Source: Mycoplana rhizolycopersici (GTDB lineage Bacteria > Pseudomonadota > Alphaproteobacteria > Rhizobiales > Rhizobiaceae). From it: a DNA stretch of 64,000 bases. Under the pieces are notes generated by a model. The model did no database searches and was not told where the DNA came from. It saw nothing but the letters and a program-made list of their open reading frames with translations. Shown one piece after another: positions 37,996 through 47,543 of the stretch. A program made the translations under genes and the position numbers. The stretch covers positions 1 to 64,000 of the forward strand of contig NZ_JABXYK010000023.1 of NCBI RefSeq assembly GCF_013378445.1, read 5' to 3'. Position 1 is the first letter of the stretch, and each line of letters opens with the position of its first letter.

Positions 37996-39618
37996 TCAAT
38001 GTGCTCCACCACCCGCCATCTGGCCGTCAGGCTTCTTCAGGAGAAGTGTTGCGAACAATGCGACGACGAGACCGGCTCCAAGCAGAAAGAACGCATCGCT
38101 GAATGCCATGATGTCTGCCTGCTTTCGTACGCTGGACGCGATGGCCACAACGGCCTTCTGAGCGGCTACGGCTGGATCGCTGACGCCCTGTTCCATGAAG
38201 TAGGATGTCAGCTTGGCGATCCGGTTTCGCGTTGCCTCCTCGAAGAGGCTGATCGAATTTGTCAGGATGTTCGAATGAAATTGCTCCCGTTTCGTCAGAA
38301 GCGTCTGTAGCAGGGCAATTCCGACCGCGCCGCCGAGGTTGCGCATCATGTTGAAGAGAGCGGATGCCGAGCCTGCGTTCTCCTGTTCGATTCCGGCCGT
38401 CGCGACAACCGAAAGCGGGGCAAACACAAGGGCTTGCCCGATAGCGCGTATGACGTTGGGCCAGAACAGCTGGTCGGCCGCATAGTCGCCGGTGATGTTC
38501 ACGTTCATGAAATTCGAGCCGGCAAACAGGAGGAAGCCCATGGCGATCATGATCCGGACATCAACGAGTTTCATGAGCTTGGGAACGAGTGGGATGAGTA
38601 CGAGCTGCGGAATGCCGGTCCAGGCAAGCACCATGCCGATCTGCTCGGAATTGTAGCCTTGAATGCGCGCCAGATAGATCGGCAGTACGAACGCCGATCC
38701 ATAAAGCGCGATCCCCAGCAATGTATTCGCCAGAATACCGAAGGCGAAGTTGCGTCGGGCAAGTAGCCTCAGATTCAACAGCGGGTTCTCGATCTTGAAT
38801 TCGATGACCAGGAAGAGCGTCAGGGACACCGCGGCAACGATAGAGAGGTGCAGAATATGTTCGGATCCGAACCAGTCCTCCTTGTTCCCCTCCTCCAGCA
38901 CCGTCTGAAGACAGGCAAGACCGATCGCAAGGGTGACAATCCCGGCCCAGTCGCCTTTAGCCAGCAAGCCCAGGTTCATCGGAGCTTCATCGAGCGAAAT
39001 CCAAAGCAGGCCGACCATCAACAGGCCGGGGACGAGGTTCACATAGAAAATGAACTCCCAGCCGTAGTTCTCTGTCAGATACCCACCGATGGTCGGTCCA
39101 ATGGCGGGGGCGAATGTCGCCGAGAGCGCGAAGAGCGCCAGTCCTACCGGTTGTTTCGATTTTGGCAGCAGGGTTATGATGATCGTGAAGGCCATCGGGA
39201 TAAGAACCCCACCGGCGAAACCCTGAATCGCACGAAGCACGATCATCTGTTCCAGGTTTGTCGCGAATGCACAGGCGACCGAAAACACCAGGAAGAGGAT
39301 GGCGTTCGTCAAGAGGTACTTTCGGAGCGAGAACACCTGGGCCAGCCAGCCGCTCAACGGAATGACCACGATTTCCGCGATGAGATAGGAGGTCGAAATC
39401 CAACCGCCGTCGTCCTTGCCGGCGCCGATCGCACCTTGAATGTCGGCGAGCGACGCGTTGACGATCTGGATGTTGAGCACCGCCATGAAAGCCCCCAAGG
39501 TGGACCCGACGACGGCGCACCACATGCGCGCAGTACCCATGCCATTTCCCGACACGGCTGCATCGGCACTTGGCAAATGCTGGCCCTTGGTGGCGACGAG
39601 CTTGCGATCGATCATCAC
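37996..39618 (-). CDS. emrB: EmrB/QacA-type MFS efflux transporter (DHA2, 14 spans)
   Basis: The 540-aa protein has the DHA2 pattern of ~14 membrane segments, with the motif-C region FAPAIGPTIGGYLTENYGW near residue 170 and the N-terminal LGAFMAVLNIQIVNASLADI. It lies 77 bp after an EmrA-type adaptor gene in the same direction, making an EmrAB-type tripartite pump (the TolC partner is not in the window). It should export hydrophobic toxic compounds using the proton gradient. Confidence 0.93.
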   Translation of the reverse strand: MMIDRKLVATKGQHLPSADAAVSGNGMGTARMWCAVVGSTLGAFMAVLNIQIVNASLADIQGAIGAGKDDGGWISTSYLIAEIVVIPLSGWLAQVFSLRKYLLTNAILFLVFSVACAFATNLEQMIVLRAIQGFAGGVLIPMAFTIIITLLPKSKQPVGLALFALSATFAPAIGPTIGGYLTENYGWEFIFYVNLVPGLLMVGLLWISLDEAPMNLGLLAKGDWAGIVTLAIGLACLQTVLEEGNKEDWFGSEHILHLSIVAAVSLTLFLVIEFKIENPLLNLRLLARRNFAFGILANTLLGIALYGSAFVLPIYLARIQGYNSEQIGMVLAWTGIPQLVLIPLVPKLMKLVDVRIMIAMGFLLFAGSNFMNVNITGDYAADQLFWPNVIRAIGQALVFAPLSVVATAGIEQENAGSASALFNMMRNLGGAVGIALLQTLLTKREQFHSNILTNSISLFEEATRNRIAKLTSYFMEQGVSDPAVAAQKAVVAIASSVRKQADIMAFSDAFFLLGAGLVVALFATLLLKKPDGQMAGGGAH

Positions 39619-39695
39619 GTTTCTTCCGCGGGTGCGGAACCTTTTGTTGAGCTATCTAGGTAAATGGGACGAGGCCCAAGGTCCGCCAGCCGCTG

Positions 39696-40856
39696 TCACG
39701 GTTGCTTCGACAACCGGGCAATCCTGGTGTTGATCTTGGGCACGACGGACATTCCCGAGCGCAACGGCGCTGCGCGGGCCTCGTCATCGATGATGATCTT
39801 GACGGGGATGCGCTGGACGATCTTCGTAAAGTTGCCCGTCGCGTTATCAGGCGGAAGCAGCGAGAACTCGAGACCGCTCGCGGGCGATACGCTATCCACG
39901 TGCCCCTTCACTTCCAGTCCGGGAAAGCCGTCAACCTCGATGACCACGGGCTGGCCCGGCCGAACATAGGTCAGTTGCGTTTCCTTGAAATTGGCGACGA
40001 CATAGACGGACTGGAGAGGCACGACTGCCATCAACTGAGTGCCGGCAGTGACATACTGCCCCACGCGGATGGTACGTGCGCCAAGCGTGCCGTCGACGGC
40101 CGCGACGATGTTCGTGTAGGAAAGGTCCAGTTCTGCTTGTTGAACGGCGGCGACGGCCTTGTCCCGTTGAGCAGTCGCGTGATCACGCTGGCTCCTGAGA
40201 ACAACAACCTTGTCGCGGGCGGCGATCAGGGCGGCCTGGTCGCGCTGGACCGCAGCGGTCGCCTGATCCATGAGCGACCGGCTCTGTTCGGCACGTGACT
40301 GAGTACCTGCGCCGCTCGTGCTCAGTCGCGTGTCTCGTTTGGCCTCGGATCTTGCAAAGACGAGCGAAGCGTTCGATGCATCCACCGAAGCCCGCGCCTG
40401 CCTGATGACAGAGTTCTGCAACTCGATCTGGGCGTCAATGTTGGTGATCGCGGCTTCCGAGGCCTTCAACTCGGCCCTCGCCTGGCTCACGACGACCTGG
40501 AAGTCGCGGTCATCGATCCGCGCAAGGACCTGACCCGCTTTCACGGTCTCATTGTCACCAACCAGCACTTCCCGGATGTAGCCCGCGACCTTGGGCGCGA
40601 CCGTCGTGTAGTCCGCCTTGACGTAGGCATTGTCGGTGGATTCGATGAATCGGCCGACTGTCCAGTAGTGGTGACCGAAGTGAGCACCATACCCCGCACC
40701 CGCAATCAGGGCCAAACCCAGTACGCCCTTCTTGAAAGAGGCCCTGCCCCGAGGTACGGCGATGGCTGCGGGAACGTTCGTTTTTTCATCTACTGCTGCG
40801 GCAACATCACTGCCGTCTGCCGGCTCGAATGCTTCCTTACGTGGTATTTCAACCAT
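39696..40856 (-). CDS. emrA: EmrA-type HlyD-family adaptor protein
   Basis: The 386-aa protein has one N-terminal membrane anchor (LGLALIAGAGYGAHFG), lipoyl-like halves (VLVGDNETVKAGQVLARIDD and later GTLGARTIRVGQYVTAG), and a coiled-coil hairpin. It ends with the barrel region of EmrA. The start is taken at MVEIPRKEAF, 12 bp inside an alternative start. It precedes the EmrB-type gene and would link that transporter to an outer-membrane channel. Confidence 0.92.
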   Translation of the reverse strand: MVEIPRKEAFEPADGSDVAAAVDEKTNVPAAIAVPRGRASFKKGVLGLALIAGAGYGAHFGHHYWTVGRFIESTDNAYVKADYTTVAPKVAGYIREVLVGDNETVKAGQVLARIDDRDFQVVVSQARAELKASEAAITNIDAQIELQNSVIRQARASVDASNASLVFARSEAKRDTRLSTSGAGTQSRAEQSRSLMDQATAAVQRDQAALIAARDKVVVLRSQRDHATAQRDKAVAAVQQAELDLSYTNIVAAVDGTLGARTIRVGQYVTAGTQLMAVVPLQSVYVVANFKETQLTYVRPGQPVVIEVDGFPGLEVKGHVDSVSPASGLEFSLLPPDNATGNFTKIVQRIPVKIIIDDEARAAPLRSGMSVVPKINTRIARLSKQP

Positions 40857-41109
40857 CACGATCTCCAACGGTCATCGCGCGCGAGCGCCCGTGACGCTTA
40901 AGCGCGCTCTACGTCGCGACCACAGACAATTCACATCTCGCCTTGCGACTGACCGATTCCGACGGACATCAGCGAGGTCGCTTCTGCTCGAAGAAATCGT
41001 CTTTGGCAGAGAACGCGCCTTTGGTTTGGATTTTTCCTGGACCGCAGGACAGCTATACGAAGGTTAGAATGGGGCTGTCCGAGAAGCCGGCGCATATCCG
41101 CGTTTCACC

Positions 41110-41298
41110 CTAACGAGCACGCGACGGCCCACGAACGATGTTCATCTGAAGTTCGTGTCTTGATGCGTACCGCCCGAGTATCCTGATCAGGCGCTTTTCC
41201 TCGGCCTGACAGATCCCCGCCTGTCGGCAGTATTCGGCAATGTCCCAGACGGGCTCCGAACTGGCCTCTTCGAGCAATCTGGTGTCGCTGCAGGTCAT
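41110..41298 (-). CDS. Small hypothetical protein (62 aa)
   Basis: The frame from ATG 41298 encodes MTCSDTRLLEEASSEPVWDI and continues with EYCRQAGICQAEEKRL and GRYASRHELQMNI. A GAAAGG site precedes the start. It resembles short rhizobial hypothetical proteins with a WDIA motif and a C-terminal ATRHEL-like motif, to my recollection. It has no membrane segment. The longer open frame upstream is not convincing. Function unknown. Confidence 0.6.
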   Translation of the reverse strand: MTCSDTRLLEEASSEPVWDIAEYCRQAGICQAEEKRLIRILGRYASRHELQMNIVRGPSRAR

Positions 41299-41486
41299 AT
41301 CGCGCCTTTCGTGCACAAATGCGCAGCCTCGCCGAATGGATAAGACATCGGACAACCGACGGAGGACTTGAGAGCGTATGAATTTTTCGGGGAGCCGGAG
41401 ACGATACGGAAGCTTTACTCTTCGCAGCGACGTCGGGCGCACTCACCAGCCCGCCGCGATCCGTCGCCGCCCGCTGTCTTCGGCAT

Positions 41487-41927
41487 CTAGGCTCGAAGAC
41501 TACTCGTTTCACCGCGCGCAGGCACAGTCGTCACCTGCCTGTACGCCCAGAGTGTCGCGGCTACCCCGAAGATCGCCGGAAGGCTCACGGCTGGGAAGTC
41601 GCGAATGATCACAGACGACGAGCAGATACCGACCGCCACTTCCCACAGGTGGAATGCGGCATGCGCAATAAGCCAGAGGGTCGCGCCGGCCCACAGTTCC
41701 AATCGTCGATGCGGCTTCCAAAGCCCGACTGCGAAAGCGAGCGCGATGAACCCCTGCATGATACCGATGTCTCGAACGAAATGCTGGTTGAACATTCCGG
41801 TGTCCGTGACGCCCGGCACGAAATAGTACCAGCCTTCCGGATCATAGAGCATGTGGAGCGAAAGCCAGGCGGCCAGCAGGATGTTGAACCCGACCATTCC
41901 GTAGACGATGTGTTTCGAAGCCTGCAT
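41487..41927 (-). CDS. Small integral membrane protein (146 aa, four spans)
   Basis: The protein starts MQASKHIVYGMVGFNILLAA after a GAGG site and has four hydrophobic segments (near 8-27, 52-72, 80-100 and 115-133). The loop after the first segment has DPEGWYYFVPGVTDTG, and the second segment follows FVRDIGIMQGF. It is conserved-looking but I do not recognise a named family. It stands alone between the small hypothetical gene and the divergent MBL-fold gene. Confidence 0.8.
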   Translation of the reverse strand: MQASKHIVYGMVGFNILLAAWLSLHMLYDPEGWYYFVPGVTDTGMFNQHFVRDIGIMQGFIALAFAVGLWKPHRRLELWAGATLWLIAHAAFHLWEVAVGICSSSVIIRDFPAVSLPAIFGVAATLWAYRQVTTVPARGETSSLRA

Positions 41928-42205
41928 GTCGACCTCCTTCAAACGATCTTCCGGAAATTATCACCGTGGATGGGCGGTGGCTCCCCAAACGAAGGTTTAG
42001 AGAAAGGCGGGCCGACGCGTCCCGCATGGTCGTGTCCGCGAAATGCGCGAGGCTCGCAAGCTGCGCCAGGGCAATCGCGCAGTTTGGCGCAAGTGAGGGA
42101 ATCAAGCCCAACGACCGTTTAGCTACAACGCAGATGCGCTTGCCCATACAGTCCTGGCGTGGCTCGTGACCACACGTCTCCACTACCCCAAAACAGGAGA
42201 GCAAC

Positions 42206-43177
42206 ATGTCACAGGCAGAAATGAGGAAGGCGCAGCCGACCAGTCAGCAGGAGGCATACATTGGCGTGCAGGCCACCCGGCCCTCAAGCAAGCTAGGGCG
42301 CGATGAGCTGGTTCCCTCGCGCTACGCGCTGCGGATGGGTGAGATTGACGTGCTTGTCATCAGCGATGGGGTGCTGCCGCTTCCGACGGAAATGCTGGCG
42401 CACAATGCAGAGCCGGCCATACGCGCGGCATGGCTGGACAATATGTTCCTGCCGCCGGACGCTTTCGACTGGCCGCTCAATGCGGTGGTGGTTTGGAGCG
42501 GCGATCAGACGATACTTCTGGACGCCGGCTTGGGGCTGGACCCGGACTTGAACTTGCCGCGTGCCGGGCAACTGGTCAGGCGACTGGAAGCTGCCGGCGT
42601 CGATCTCGGGTCCGTCACAGACGTGGTGCTCACCCACTTGCATATGGACCATATCGGCGGGCTTCTCGTCGACGGGGTGAAGGACCGCGTGCGTCCCGAC
42701 ATGCGGATCCACGTGGCGGCCGCAGAGGTCAAGTTCTGGGAGGCGCCCGATTTCTCTCACACGGCCATGCCGCCGGGTTTCCCCGATGCACTTCGATCCG
42801 CCGCCAAGCGCTTCACGAAGGAATACCGTACCCATCTGCGATTGTTCGCAGACGAACACGAAGTGGCGCCCGGGGTCGTCGTCCGACGCACCGGCGGCCA
42901 CACGCCGGGCCACAGCGTGATCCACGTGTCGTCCGGGGGAGAGGGGCTGACGTTCGCCGGCGACGCCGTCTTTGCGGTCGGCTTCGACCAGCCCGACTGG
43001 CACAACGGCTTCGAACACGACCCCGAGGAGGCCGCCCGCGTTCGGATCCGTCTTCTGCGGGAGCTGGCGGCAAGCGGCGACCTCTTGATTGCCACCCATC
43101 TGCCGTTCCCGTCCGTCGGCCGAGTGGCAGTCGAGGGCGAGGCCTTTCGTTGGGTGCCGGTGTTCTGGGATTACTGA
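42206..43177 (+). CDS. MBL-fold metallo-hydrolase (first copy)
   Basis: The 323-aa protein has the metallo-beta-lactamase fold signature LTHLHMDHIGG (His144, His146, Asp148, His149), a second metal site GGHTPGHS and THLPFPSVG near the end. The N-terminal 35 residues are an extension absent from the copy at 52773-53690, to which the rest is closely similar (LGLDPDLNLPRAGQLV here, LGLDPELNLPRAGQLV there). There is an in-frame ATG at 42221 but the first is after AGGAG. It is likely a lactonase- or esterase-like hydrolase. It is convergent with a large histidine kinase; the second copy also lies next to a receiver/kinase pair. Confidence 0.92.
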   Translation: MSQAEMRKAQPTSQQEAYIGVQATRPSSKLGRDELVPSRYALRMGEIDVLVISDGVLPLPTEMLAHNAEPAIRAAWLDNMFLPPDAFDWPLNAVVVWSGDQTILLDAGLGLDPDLNLPRAGQLVRRLEAAGVDLGSVTDVVLTHLHMDHIGGLLVDGVKDRVRPDMRIHVAAAEVKFWEAPDFSHTAMPPGFPDALRSAAKRFTKEYRTHLRLFADEHEVAPGVVVRRTGGHTPGHSVIHVSSGGEGLTFAGDAVFAVGFDQPDWHNGFEHDPEEAARVRIRLLRELAASGDLLIATHLPFPSVGRVAVEGEAFRWVPVFWDY

Positions 43178-43277
43178 CCCCTGGCTCGATCAAGCCGATG
43201 ATGTCAAAGCGCGCGACGGCACGAACGAGCCGTCGCCGCATTCGGCCCGGCGCTGCGCACGAGCGAGATAGCGGCCC

Positions 43278-46085
43278 TCATGTCAGCTCCGCTTCGATAG
43301 GCAGCGTGAACCTGAACGTCGCTCCCTCCAACTCATTGTTCTCAACCCACAACTGTCCGCCATGGCTCTCGACGATCGAGCGACATATTGCCAGTCCCAT
43401 GCCCATCCCACGCTCCTTTGTCGTAAAGAACGGCTCGAAGATCTTCTCCGGGGATGAGACGCCTCCGCCACGATCAATAACATCGATCTCGATGACCTCT
43501 CCTGGCCGGTGCGCGCGCACTTTCAAGACTCTGTCCTCGGTGACGGCATTCATTGCGTCCATGCCGTTGCGGATGAGATTGACGAGAATCTGCTGAACCT
43601 GGATCCGATCGAGCAAGACCGGTGGAAGGTTGCCTTCAACGTCCATCGTCATGCGAATGCGCCGCCGTGCAGCTTCCTCAGCCATCAGGTCGCGCGCGCC
43701 GAAGACGACGCTCTCGATCGTCGTCTTCGTCCTCGTCTCCACCGACGGCCTGAACAAGGCACGGATGTGGGTCACGACGTCACTCGCGGAATGCGCACTG
43801 TCGATGATACGCTCCACCGTCTTCTGAGCGCGTTCGAGATTGGGGGGCGTCGCTGCGAGCCAGCCCTGGCACGCGCTGGAATTGGCGACGATCGCGGCCA
43901 GCGGCTGGTTCACTTCGTGAGCGATCGCGGCGGACAGCTCGGCGAGGCTCGCAATCTGGCTCGCCCTTGCGAGGCTCTCCCGCGCCATATGCAGCTCTTC
44001 CTCGATCCGGACCTGATCGTCGATGTCATGCGAGAGACCGAACCACTGGACGATGCGTCCGTCGTCATCCCTGAGCGGCTCGGCGCGGCCGGACATCCAG
44101 CGGTAGGTTCCGTCGGCCCTGCGCATGCGGTAACTGAGATTGAAGCTCTCGCCCGTCGCAAGCGAGCGTTTGAGCGTCTCCTCCAGCCTGACGATGTCGT
44201 CGGGATGAAACAACGTCGCTATCGCTTCCGCCAGCCGGTCATTTCGAGGGCCGTCGAAGTCACTGACATCCAGGCCGCAGAACTCGACCAGACGCTTGCT
44301 GAAGAAGGTCGGCTCGCCCTTCGGAGACAGGCGCCAGAGCAGGCTCGGCACCATGTCGACGAGCTGCGAGAGTTCCCGCTCCCGGTTGCGCAGATCGTCC
44401 TGCGCCTTCACCAGATCGTCGATGTCGACGCTCACGCCGTACCACTGGATGATAGCGCCGGTCTCGTCGCGCAAAGGCTCAGATCGGCTTTCCACCCAAC
44501 GATGAGGCCCCTTGGCCCGGTGCTGGCGATACCGGGCGATAATCGGCGTGCCCGTCGAGACGGCGTGCGCGAACACCCCTTCCACGGCTTCCCGCTCGTC
44601 CGGGTGGATGACAGCCAGGGTTCGGGATCCCTCCGGGGAAACCATATCCTTGACCGTGAGGCCCGTGACGTCGACAGCGCGCTTGTTGAGATAGCAGGGT
44701 ATGCCTTCCGGTGTCATGCACCAGATGAGCGCCGGCACTGCGTCGATCATCTGTTGAAGCTGGCGCTCGCTGCGCCTGAGTGCTTCCTGCGCACGCATCT
44801 CGTCGTCGATGTCGATGGATATGACGTACCATTGCACGATCGCCCCGCCTTGATCCCGCAGCGGCTCCCCCCGGCCGTCGACCCATCGATATACACCGTC
44901 GGCGCGGCGCATGCGGTACTTCTGGGCAAAGGGTTCACCGGTGGCAAAGGAATGGCGGGCCGTCGCGAGCAGCTCGGCGGCATCGTCGGGGTGAACAAGC
45001 GCATGAATGGCAGCGGCAAGCCGGCTCATCCCCTGCTTGTCCAAGCGGGTCACGCTATCCAGCCCGAAGAAGTCCAACAGCCGCTTGTTGAAGAAAATCG
45101 GCTCACCCTCCGCCGTCATGCGCCTGATATGGACCGGGACCATATCCACGAGCTGCGAGAGCTCCCGCTCGCGCTCGCCCAGAGAGAGGAGCGCCTTTTG
45201 GTTCTGTCGGGATATGGCGGCCACGATGAGGGAGGAGAAGGCCGAGATCGCCAGGAAGAGCTGCAGCATGACCTGCTTTTCGCGCTGCGTCTCGGGATCG
45301 CCCACAAAGTGGCTGCCGCCGGAGATCGTGAGCGCCATCGTGATCAGAGCAAGAAGGGTCAGGGCGACGGCCACGCCTTTGAACTCGAAACGCACAGCCG
45401 CCCAGAGAAGCGGCGGCATGATGATATAGGCGGAAGCCAAGTAGTCCGTGCTCAAGGACAGCGCGGCAGCCGCGAGAAAGACGAGACCAAGAAGGCTGGC
45501 CTCCGTCCACCTTGCTGCCGATAGCCTGGTCCTGCCGTGCCAGTGCTGGATCACCATCAGCGACAATGGCCCGACGAGTAGGATGCCGGTGGCGTCTCCA
45601 ATCCAGAACAGCGGCCATACTTCCGCGAACGACTGGTCTTCGACGCCGAACCAGGCAAGCGCGGCGCTTCCGACCGTCGCGCTAGCGAGTGGGGCCACGC
45701 CGGCGCCCAGCCAAACGAATGCGAGAACCTCCCGCAGGGTCTCCATCCGAAGCGGGCGGCCGCAAGCCAGGTTCACGAGCGTCGCGCCGGTCGCGGCACA
45801 GAGAGCGTTGCCAGCATAAATGAGAAGCCCCACCGGCAGCGGGCTATGGAACCATACGAATTGCGCAAACATTTCGGCCAAACAGCCGGACAGCATCCAC
45901 CATGGCCAAGTATATGGCGCGGTGAGGATCAACGTCGCGACGAATACCCCCGCCGGCGGCCAGATCGAAACCGTTATCCCAGGAACGATTGCCAGCGCAT
46001 CCGCGAAGCCGCAGCCCAGGACATACGCTGCGAAAAACAGCCCGAGGTACTGTAACCGAGGACGGCTGGACCATACGGACATCAT
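43278..46085 (-). CDS. Membrane histidine kinase with MASE1 and three PAS domains (935 aa)
   Basis: An N-terminal membrane domain of MASE1 type (residues ~1-300, about eight spans) is followed by three PAS domains. Each PAS begins with a repeat of the form ELSQLVDMVP or QLQQMIDAVP, has an F-x-N/S-K-R strand, and is followed by a PAC motif (MRRADG.YRW). They lie near 310-430, 440-570 and 575-700. The HisKA box AAIAHEVNQPL has His723. The ATPase domain shows NLIRNGMDAM, DRGGGVSSPEKIFEPFFTTK and GMGLAICRSIVESHGGQLW. Its C-terminal half closely resembles the kinase at 54527. No receiver is adjacent on this strand. The signal is unknown; PAS ligands are not visible. Confidence 0.93.
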   Translation of the reverse strand: MMSVWSSRPRLQYLGLFFAAYVLGCGFADALAIVPGITVSIWPPAGVFVATLILTAPYTWPWWMLSGCLAEMFAQFVWFHSPLPVGLLIYAGNALCAATGATLVNLACGRPLRMETLREVLAFVWLGAGVAPLASATVGSAALAWFGVEDQSFAEVWPLFWIGDATGILLVGPLSLMVIQHWHGRTRLSAARWTEASLLGLVFLAAAALSLSTDYLASAYIIMPPLLWAAVRFEFKGVAVALTLLALITMALTISGGSHFVGDPETQREKQVMLQLFLAISAFSSLIVAAISRQNQKALLSLGERERELSQLVDMVPVHIRRMTAEGEPIFFNKRLLDFFGLDSVTRLDKQGMSRLAAAIHALVHPDDAAELLATARHSFATGEPFAQKYRMRRADGVYRWVDGRGEPLRDQGGAIVQWYVISIDIDDEMRAQEALRRSERQLQQMIDAVPALIWCMTPEGIPCYLNKRAVDVTGLTVKDMVSPEGSRTLAVIHPDEREAVEGVFAHAVSTGTPIIARYRQHRAKGPHRWVESRSEPLRDETGAIIQWYGVSVDIDDLVKAQDDLRNRERELSQLVDMVPSLLWRLSPKGEPTFFSKRLVEFCGLDVSDFDGPRNDRLAEAIATLFHPDDIVRLEETLKRSLATGESFNLSYRMRRADGTYRWMSGRAEPLRDDDGRIVQWFGLSHDIDDQVRIEEELHMARESLARASQIASLAELSAAIAHEVNQPLAAIVANSSACQGWLAATPPNLERAQKTVERIIDSAHSASDVVTHIRALFRPSVETRTKTTIESVVFGARDLMAEEAARRRIRMTMDVEGNLPPVLLDRIQVQQILVNLIRNGMDAMNAVTEDRVLKVRAHRPGEVIEIDVIDRGGGVSSPEKIFEPFFTTKERGMGMGLAICRSIVESHGGQLWVENNELEGATFRFTLPIEAELT

Positions 46086-46248
46086 CGGCTGCTCCTGCCC
46101 AACACAAGGGGCCTACGGCCTCCTAAAATCGATATAACAGATGTTCCCAAGCCTTGGGCAGACGGACCCCTCGTTCTTAGATGGATCCACTCTTCCAATT
46201 GTACGAACTATGGCTCCGCCCCACGGAAGTACTAAACAGTCTGTCCGC

Positions 46249-47409
46249 TCACCGGTCGATACGGTCTAGCGTCGAAGTCGCGGTGTTGAACACGAAGACT
46301 CCCGGTCCCGCGTAGCGCTTCGCCAATGGATTTTCGATCTGTCTCTGAAATTTTGAATAGAGCGCTACCATCGCAGTGAAGCGCCCATGCCGGAAGCTAT
46401 CAGCCGTTCTCAGCCCTGAGATGTCGATAACGCGGACACCGTATCGCTTGGCCGCGGCTTGAACCCATGGATCGTGCACGTCGTCGGCGCCGACACGCCG
46501 CCCACCGCTGATGATGCCCGAGAGCGCCAGAGCCCTATCATCGCGCGACACCAGAAGCGTGAGGGGACGGGGAAGCCGCCCGATAATATCGAGTTGCCGG
46601 ACCATTTCCACGACATCGATATCCGGAGCAGCAAGTGCGACATTCGAAAATCGTTCGAGAACAGCACGACGACGGTCGCGGTTCATTTTCGCTAGCGTCT
46701 CGATCGTAAGCCACCCCCCCATACTATGTGCGAGCACCGCGATCTGCGCGTCTGGTGGCTCAGTCAGAATTCTGATGGTCTTTGCAAGGCCGTCCGTCGA
46801 TGCCAATGCCGCCGACTTGTCCGCACCATAGCTCAGCGCGCTGGCCTTTGACGGCCAGGCAAAAAGTACCGCGACGCGGTTGTCACTCGCATCCTCGGCG
46901 ATCTGGGCAAGGCGATAAACGGACTCCTGGTAGTTGTTGTTGTATCCGTGAACGAAGAGCCGAACGGACCGTCCGTTACCCTTCACGTCGACGACGCCCG
47001 ATCTGAATTCCGCCTCCGAAATGCGCGCCGATTCAACCGTGACAAAATCGGTGGCAGCGTCAGGAGGGTCCCCTGGCCACTCGATCGCGTCGGCTTGGTG
47101 CCCAGGTGGAACGGAGATCACGTAGCGCGCGAAACGGAGTGTCTGCGATTGACCGCTGTTGAATGACGGTGTCGAGCCAGTGTCTGGCATCCGCGTTGTT
47201 GCAACAAAGATCGTGACGTTTCTGCCGCCCCTCATCGCTTTAGTCGGTTCCAAGATCCGAGGCCCCGGCCGTGAAGCGCACGTGGCGAGCGTGAGGGCGA
47301 GCGCGGCGACCACGATCGAAGTCCCTCGAGGCAAGCAGGCAGGCCGGGCCCGGACATCCAGGTCTCTTCTTCGGGCTCTGATGCTAATGCACTTCGTCAT
47401 TGCGGTCAT
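46249..47409 (-). CDS. DUF900-type alpha/beta hydrolase, probable lipoprotein
   Basis: The 386-aa protein has a hydrophobic stretch ending in a lipobox-like LATC (Cys44), so it may be a lipoprotein, although the N-terminus before it is long (~30 residues) and the true start may lie later. The body is the DUF900 group: LFVHGYNNNYQESVYRLAQ, VLFAWPSKASALSYG and nucleophile elbow VLAHSMGGWLTIE, then ALAAPDIDVV. Such proteins are esterase-like and envelope-associated in rhizobia. It is divergent from the chloroperoxidase-like gene. Confidence 0.85.
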   Translation of the reverse strand: MTAMTKCISIRARRRDLDVRARPACLPRGTSIVVAALALTLATCASRPGPRILEPTKAMRGGRNVTIFVATTRMPDTGSTPSFNSGQSQTLRFARYVISVPPGHQADAIEWPGDPPDAATDFVTVESARISEAEFRSGVVDVKGNGRSVRLFVHGYNNNYQESVYRLAQIAEDASDNRVAVLFAWPSKASALSYGADKSAALASTDGLAKTIRILTEPPDAQIAVLAHSMGGWLTIETLAKMNRDRRRAVLERFSNVALAAPDIDVVEMVRQLDIIGRLPRPLTLLVSRDDRALALSGIISGGRRVGADDVHDPWVQAAAKRYGVRVIDISGLRTADSFRHGRFTAMVALYSKFQRQIENPLAKRYAGPGVFVFNTATSTLDRIDR

Positions 47410-47543
47410 TGCCTATCAATATCCGAGAACATTTGGCCGTCAATCAACAGCAATCCCACGACAGGCCGCGCAATTGCGAAAGGTCATCGCATTTCGCTCT
47501 CCGATAAGACCTCCACGTGGATGCTTCAAACACGGAGAAAGCC

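Noticed and set aside
43509-45524. 671-codon plus-strand open frame opposite the large histidine kinase
   Set aside because: Shadow of the kinase, explained by GC-rich codon bias; no recognisable domain.
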